64,000 nucleotides of DNA, from assembly GCA_973895155.1 (NCBI GenBank), contig OZ316895.1, forward strand, positions 3,844,001 through 3,908,000. The letters are read 5' to 3'. Positions 58,773-64,000 of this stretch are shown piece by piece. Both the position numbers and the translations under genes were made by a program. This DNA comes from Marsupella aquatica (Eukaryota; Marchantiophyta). Numbering within the stretch: the stretch's first letter is position 1; the number at the start of each line of letters is the position of its first letter. Under the pieces are notes generated by a model, which saw only the letters and a program-made list of their open reading frames with translations, was not told where the DNA came from and ran no database searches.

Positions 58773-59222
58773 TCATGGTTTCTGAGACGGTGGCAAAACT
58801 GCGTTGCTGCCCAGACTGGGACCAGGAGGAACCAACACACTTCCTCTAGGAAGCATCGTGAAGGCAGCACTGAGGCGTAACCGCTGTTCGGGCCGAGCCT
58901 GCTGTTCTCTTATCTCCGCTGCTGCTGACGGTGCCCTACGGATTCCATTAAGAAGTACGGGAGATGTTGTAAAAGTGATAACATGGGTCGGCATTTCCCT
59001 TGGTGACGCAAGATCTTCGGTAGTACTACTGCCATCCCGTGTTTCTGGTAAGCTGACTCGTGGTGAGCTCGATATTTCCTCCTTGGTTATTCGTCCCAGA
59101 AGAGAGTGATAGACTTCTCCACGGCTGCTGGATAGGACTTCAGCTGGGATTGAGCACATGGCTACGAAAGCTAGGATCAGCGCAATGCAGAACGGCCGCG
59201 ATTGAGTTGACTGTCGAGCCAT
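58773..59222 (-). CDS. Small secreted protein with CLE/IDA-like C-terminal motif
   Basis: A single-exon minus-strand frame of 149 residues from the ATG at 59222. The N-terminus is a good signal peptide: a basic start (MARQSTQSRP), a hydrophobic core (FCIALILAFVAMC) and a probable cleavage near IPAEV. The middle is Ser/Arg/Glu-rich and variable in character. The C-terminus reads LPRG-SVLVPPGPSLGSN-AVLPPSQKP. VPPGPSLGSN aligns without gaps to the VP-x-GP core ending in SN of TDIF-type CLE peptides, and with one gap to the PP-SGPS-N core of IDA-like peptides. Against this, the usual first Arg/His of CLE is absent and nine residues follow the motif. Being a signalling-peptide precursor is therefore inference; an ordinary secreted protein is the alternative. 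The gene stands alone. Confidence 0.5.
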   Translation of the reverse strand: MARQSTQSRPFCIALILAFVAMCSIPAEVLSSSRGEVYHSLLGRITKEEISSSPRVSLPETRDGSSTTEDLASPREMPTHVITFTTSPVLLNGIRRAPSAAAEIREQQARPEQRLRLSAAFTMLPRGSVLVPPGPSLGSNAVLPPSQKP

Positions 59223-59468
59223 CACCCAATTGTGTTGCTCTGATGCGGGATTTTGGGCAACAGTACTCGATTGGTGGCTAGAAACTTTGCCAAGAAAACT
59301 ATTGATTAACTACGGGCTCTCCAGAAGACCGGGACGGTATGTTGCGGGGTCCCAGTGTAAGTCAATAGGCGTCTTGCACAAACAACTTCGACATATACTT
59401 CTCTAGATGTGGGCTAGGCGGTGTCGTTGGTGGCACAACGCACTAAATGTAACGGATGGATTGGAAAA

Positions 59469-59476
59469 GATATATA
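59469..59476 (-). promoter_or_regulatory. Possible TATA box of the secreted-protein gene
   Basis: TATATATC on the minus strand, about 250 bp upstream of the ATG at 59222. Only position and match support it. Confidence 0.25.
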
Positions 59477-61545
59477 ATCGAGTGAACAACTTCTCTAGGC
59501 TGTATAGACTTGCTATGCGATCGATCGAGCTCATTACGAATCGTTAGAGATACATTACAGTCAGAGCCCGAGGATCGATGCAGGGATGTGGATTTTGTGT
59601 CCGACGAGCTGACGAGAGGAAAAGGTTGCGGAATCTGCCTGAAATACGAATGCGGACATGCATCCCACATTTATATATTTGCAACGCACCATATCCTGAA
59701 CGAGGTAATTAAGGTAGATTTACAAGTAAGAAGACCTGTAAAGGCAAAAAATTGTGAGTGATGATGAGAAAGGGAGTAATGGAAACCACTCAGGAAACTG
59801 CAAAACATGTAAATGTAAACCATGCTTCAATTCGTTCCTAAGTCCTTTGCAGGTAAGTTGGAGTTGACACGTTACCTCTCTCGAGTCAATCTCAGCGACT
59901 CACCTGAGGAACATGATTGTTGGCATTTTCTCTAGCTCGTGGAACTCAACTGAAGCAATGTACGTAAACCTCCCTGCATGCATGACGGTTTTTTTGGAGT
60001 GATGACTACTCCGACGTGGACGAGTGAGCGCTCAGTGAGACCATGTCCGAACTGCCTCCGGTCCCGTCCAGTCCCGCCTCCATGCATGCACTCAATCGAT
60101 AATGCTTGACTGTCGCTGCGCTTGGATGAGGACACGCCTGCTCCTACTTCAGCTGAGCTTGCCGTTGCACATTGATTCAACCTCTCTTGGTTCCCAACAC
60201 GCCAACCTAGCTTGGCAGCAAGCTGATAAGAAGATTCCTTCTATGAATCATTCCATCTTCCTTGACGTTGAATTCCTCCCATCTGCCCCTGGCGGTCCCC
60301 TTCCATTGATGCACTCGTAATGTTCGCCATTGAGTGTGGAAAATAATTATTATCGTAAAAACAGTCATAACCGTTCCATGTTTATGATGAACACACTCAC
60401 CGTCCACAGCTTCTGACCTCAAAAGGGTCCTCTACTTGTCCATTGCTATTGGTAGAAAAAGTAAAATTGCAAGGTGGGTTGGTCTTCACGTGTGAGGAAA
60501 GTAGTTACAGAACCCAAAATACTAGCAGTGGCAATTCTTGTAGTGATTAAAGTGGATCACCTCCCTGTTCAGTTACCATGCATTGTTCAGTTACCAGGCA
60601 TTATCACAATACTAGCCCCAGGACTAGCCCCTCAAAACTTGGGCTAAAGCCCTCGTTTGGGGGAAAAATATCAACCAGTGGATTGGAAACAGGGTGTTAC
60701 TGTATACAATTATATAGACAGTAGTTACGTGATTGATAACGTATTGGCTGGAAACAAGCTTAAATGGGCCTACCCCAGAAAATCCTGATTTTGTTTTTGG
60801 CTCTGATCATACATATTGTGCCAGTCTAGAAAGTGAATGTGAGAAAGAAAATAAGACAGTCACATGTAAAACTTTAGAGCTCTCTCTGACTTTTTTTATA
60901 ATGAAAATTGACAATTTTAAGTGAAGTCTTCTTGGAAGCATCATTCTTTGAATTCCCAAACTACTTCTATGAGCCCATAAATAGCTAACCTTAATTTCAG
61001 TCTAGTCTGGCTTTAAGAAGATAGATAAATTTCTTGGAAGAAAAGTCAGAGCTTACTTAGAGGTTTGACTCCAGGTCAAGAGCCTTTACCTGCCTCTCTT
61101 CTCAAATTATGAACATGAAATTACAATTACGAATTTAATCTAAATGCTATCCAAATAAAAATGGGGAGTTGTTTTTTTTATTTCATTGAAAAATAATTCA
61201 CTAAAAAAGAGTGCATTACCGCCTCATGAATGACTGAACCGGCGAACAGGAAACTAAGGTTGGTTGGAGGAGGCATGTTCGTTTTAATAACAAGTTGCTG
61301 GGATTGGCGTGGATTTTTTTATCTTCATCTGTATTGGACAAAAGCTAGTGTTCTCAGTAATAAGCTAGCCTAAGGATTGGAGGAAAAGGCAGAATTGTCT
61401 AAACCTTAGGGCAAGCTGAAGGTAGTGATCAAAAGAGCATTTTGTTAGAATTTAACTTGAATTCATCATTTTGGGAAAGTATATTGCTCTCTTCCGCTGG
61501 AGAGAAAGGCTATTGTCTTTCACCCCTCCCACAATTTTGTAGCCT
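59477..61545. other. Intergenic, nothing recognised
   Basis: Only short frames without domains. A phrase TGTTCAGTTACCA is doubled at about 60566 and 60586. Sequence is mixed, AT-richer after 60900. Confidence 0.4.
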
Positions 61546-61675
61546 AGCTCTTGCCAGGAGTTCTCAAAACACACACACACCTTGTGTTTCTGAAACCCAG
61601 ACTCTTGCCCGGAGCTCTCAAATCATACACACACACACACCTTTGTTTTTCTGAAATCCAGACTCATTATATTGC
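61546..61675. repeat. Duplicated unit with CA microsatellite
   Basis: A unit of about 60 bp (GCTCTTGCCAGGAGTTCTCAAA, then a CA run, then TTTCTGAAACCCAGACTC) is repeated once, from about 61548 and 61606, each copy with a CACACACACA stretch of different length. Confidence 0.8.
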
Positions 61676-63050
61676 TTCATCAAGTGTGAATAGACCTCTA
61701 AATGGACACTACTGTGTAGATAGGGAGAATCAGTCTGTGAAATATAGAGGTCATTCGCCAAACACAGATGCATGACTATGGTTCATTTGCCAGATATAAG
61801 AACATCAAAATAATGGCCATCCACGTTCGAGTAGAATCTGCTGGTAGATATATATCATCCTTGAGGGTACTGGCGAAGAGGGTCCCATGGTGAGGAGGCA
61901 GTTGCCACCTTGCTCCCCTGACAAAATAAGAAAAGCTGGCTGCATTCTACAAAGAATATTTGGGGATCCAATTCAATCTCAAAGACTGCAAGGAGATCTC
62001 ACCTGATCTTACGACTGCCAAATATTTTTGAAGGCAAACTTTGGGCCCAAATAAATGGGCACTTTATATAAACCCATCCTTCCACAACGAGTGGCCTAAT
62101 GTGCCACTGAATTATTGACTCCTGTAGAGTATAATTACAGGTCCCACCTCTCCCTTCAAACTAGGATGTCCTCTCAGAAAAACCACCTCTCGAGGTGGTC
62201 TAGAAGACACACTTAACCGAGTGCCGTTCGTGTCAGTTGGGAGTTTCCAAACCTCATTGTGCTGCCAGTTCATGTAAATTGAACTTAGCCCCAAAACACA
62301 AAGTGACCCTAGGGTGTAGATTTAATCTTCATTTTGGCACAACTGGGTTTACGTAAAGTCCCCCTAACAATCCAACCCCTATTTTCTTCTGCTTACTGGG
62401 AGTAATAAGGGCCTACTCCCTCAGCCCTTAAAGAAACGAGGGCACCAAAAAAATGAGGGTTGCTTTGAAAGAACAAACAGCTCAGATCTTGCTTAATTAA
62501 GATACTTGGAGATTAAAGGGTGACTGAGGCTGTCCGAGGGCTCATGGAAATAATGCCCCAACAGTGCACCACCTTAGCATATCTCGAGGGATTCCACTTA
62601 CGTCGAATCGAAGCTGCACAATCATGAGACTGCAAAAGTCTATTTCATTTCTATCGAGGGTTGAGGCTCGAGGATTCGTCTTTACATGATTGAAGCTGCA
62701 CAATCATACAACTGTAAAAGCTCAATGATCATTTATGTCGAGGATGCCGAGAGGGTGTCATGTAGTGAGGCCCGACTGGAAAACCTCCGCCTCGTCGCTG
62801 GCTCGAGGATCGATCCAGTAATCCAGTTTCCGAGTTCTGGCACGGCGATGGCGATGGCATCAGTCTAGGTGCTGGTGCTGGAGCTGGGCCATCGACGAAT
62901 TCACAGGTCTACTGAAAAACGGAACGCTGATAATTGTGTGGCCCTGGTTTTGAGGGAGTCCTCCTAGATCTGCTACCGTAGTACTGATTGAGCTGGCTTC
63001 GGTGGCTGCGTGCCTGCCTCACTGCCTGGATCGGTTGGGAGTGTACCAGC
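61676..63050. other. Intergenic with one imperfect duplication
   Basis: GAAGCTGCACAATCAT occurs at about 62608 and again at about 62692 in similar surroundings with CTGCAAAAG/CTGTAAAAG, an 85-bp imperfect direct repeat. No gene is recognised. Confidence 0.4.
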
Positions 63051-63305
63051 TTATATATTAATGGTGAACCCTATCGGAACAGCGATTGGGACGAGGTGTG
63101 TGTGAAGAAAAAGACTGGAAAAGGCTACTACTGCGGGAGGAGTGGGGACAGAAGTAGAGAGGGAGTGTACGTCAACCTGCTCATTAATGGTGAGCCCAAT
63201 GGGGACAGCAATTGGGACGAGGTGTGTGTGAAGAAAAAGACTGGAAAAGGCTACTGCTGCGGAGGAGTTGGGACAGTAGTAGAGCTCCCAATGAGAAGAA
63301 TGATA
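63051..63305 (+). repeat. 126-bp tandem duplication within an open frame
   Basis: ATTAATGGTGA starts units at 63057 and 63183, exactly 126 bp (42 codons) apart, so the surrounding frame (62988-63485) stays open. Each unit would encode INGEP...NSDWDEVCVKKKTG and a KGYYCG-like end. The frame has no ATG before the repeat and no recognised family, so I annotate the repeat, not a gene. Confidence 0.7.
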
Positions 63306-64000
63306 CAGCAGCAGCTAGCCATGACTTTTCCTCTGAAAACTCTGAGTGAAACTCTGGGCAGCCTGGCTGCGCGCGGATTGGCCTATCTGTATCCGTCGGC
63401 TTCGATCTTGACGCGTATTAACTGTGAAAGGATCAGAACGGATAGAGGATCGAGGAACAAGATCGACCTCGTCAGCACGTTTTAGAGAGCTTTTTGAATG
63501 CTTTTCCATTTTCTTTTCCCTCACTAAAATCTGTCCACAGTTTACTCCTAATAAGCTTGACCCATTGCGTAACTTCGATGCCTTTTTTCACGATTTTGGC
63601 AAATGGGAATTGCAAAAGTTAACGAGTTTAGTTACAGCGGGGAGATGGGATCGATGAATTACCGCAGGAACCCACAAATTAAAGCAACGTCGTGTCAGTG
63701 ACAATTTCGCTCACGTGCTTACAACTAATGCGCAGAGGATCATTCAGGGGAAGAAAACGTTAACATGTGACAGGGTGCCACAGCTTCAAATCGTTAATGA
63801 ATCGTTATCACACCAAGTCCCAGGCTCCCAGCCAGCCTGCTCCGCCAGTTCATGTAAACCCTGATATCAAGACGAGGGAAAGAAGAAATGAGCACAGGGA
63901 AAGGAAACCGAGGGAAGGAATCATGTCTGGTTGATTGTGGAAAAGGTGAGGACTGTAGATATTGTGATTCCCTCCAGAGTTGAAACATGTTGCGGCCATC
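63306..64000. other. Right end of window, nothing recognised
   Basis: Continuation of the open frame to 63485, then non-coding sequence. No gene, RNA or element is recognised. Confidence 0.35.

Noticed and set aside
60640-62460. Possible inverted pair around GCCCTCGTTTGG and AAACGAGGGC as transposon ends
   Set aside because: The match is only about 10 bases and no target duplication was found.
1-64000. CRISPR arrays, bacterial operons, rRNA or tRNA genes
   Set aside because: Repeat arrays here lack the spacer pattern of CRISPR, genes are spliced, and no rRNA or convincing tRNA sequence was noticed by eye; a covariance-model scan would be needed to exclude tRNAs.

Overview
The window is plant nuclear DNA. 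It has spliced GT-AG genes with introns of about 90 to 640 bp, two plastid/organelle housekeeping genes with N-terminal targeting extensions, and plant-type DNA transposons of several superfamilies (CACTA/En-Spm, hAT, PIF/Harbinger, MITEs). The species cannot be fixed from the sequence. Wide gene spacing and heavy nesting of transposons suggest a medium to large genome, and a seed-free land plant or charophyte relative is possible but unproven.

Layout. Positions 1-17453 are most of one CACTA element whose 3' end is visible as a terminal inverted repeat ending in TAGTG; its 5' end lies left of the window. It has subterminal repeat arrays (83-bp and about 577-bp units) and three genes in one direction: an EDM2-like PHD-finger protein, a TNP2-type transposase with one frameshift, and a ten-exon TNPA-like gene ending in a DUF8039-like module and broken by one stop codon. 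A small hAT-type MITE is nested inside it. Positions 17454-19300 hold duplicated non-coding segments. Positions 19301-24363 look like a second element: an array of GACGCTT/AAGCGTC hairpins, then an intact gene of at least 1036 codons joining two DUF8039-like modules to a DDE-like (DUF7869-like) RNase H fold domain and a BAH/SH3-like C-terminus. A hAT transposase pseudogene (minus strand) covers 24955-27096, flanked by a C-rich CCCGACC array.

The host genes are on the minus strand: a chloroplast-type 6-phosphogluconolactonase (3 exons, 29337-31256) and an organellar threonyl-tRNA synthetase (3 exons, 35219-37970). From about 40 kb repeats dominate again: a decayed coiled-coil protein gene (41254-43001), a GC-rich repeat split by a complete PIF/Harbinger element (45165-50814, 16-bp inverted ends, TAA target duplication) with a dead transposase and an intact Myb/SANT-like partner, then two hAT-type MITEs near 53-54 kb with 8-bp target duplications. 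The last 10 kb is mostly empty apart from a likely small secreted protein (58773-59222) whose C-terminus resembles CLE/IDA-type peptides.

How the parts work together: the three CACTA genes probably form one mobilisation unit (transposase, subterminal-repeat-binding protein, and an unusual chromatin-reader passenger). The Harbinger pair is the usual nuclease plus Myb-like partner. Stop codons in the transposon genes are all compatible with C-to-T change, as expected for methylated, silenced elements. The two housekeeping genes are unrelated to each other in pathway and are simply neighbours.
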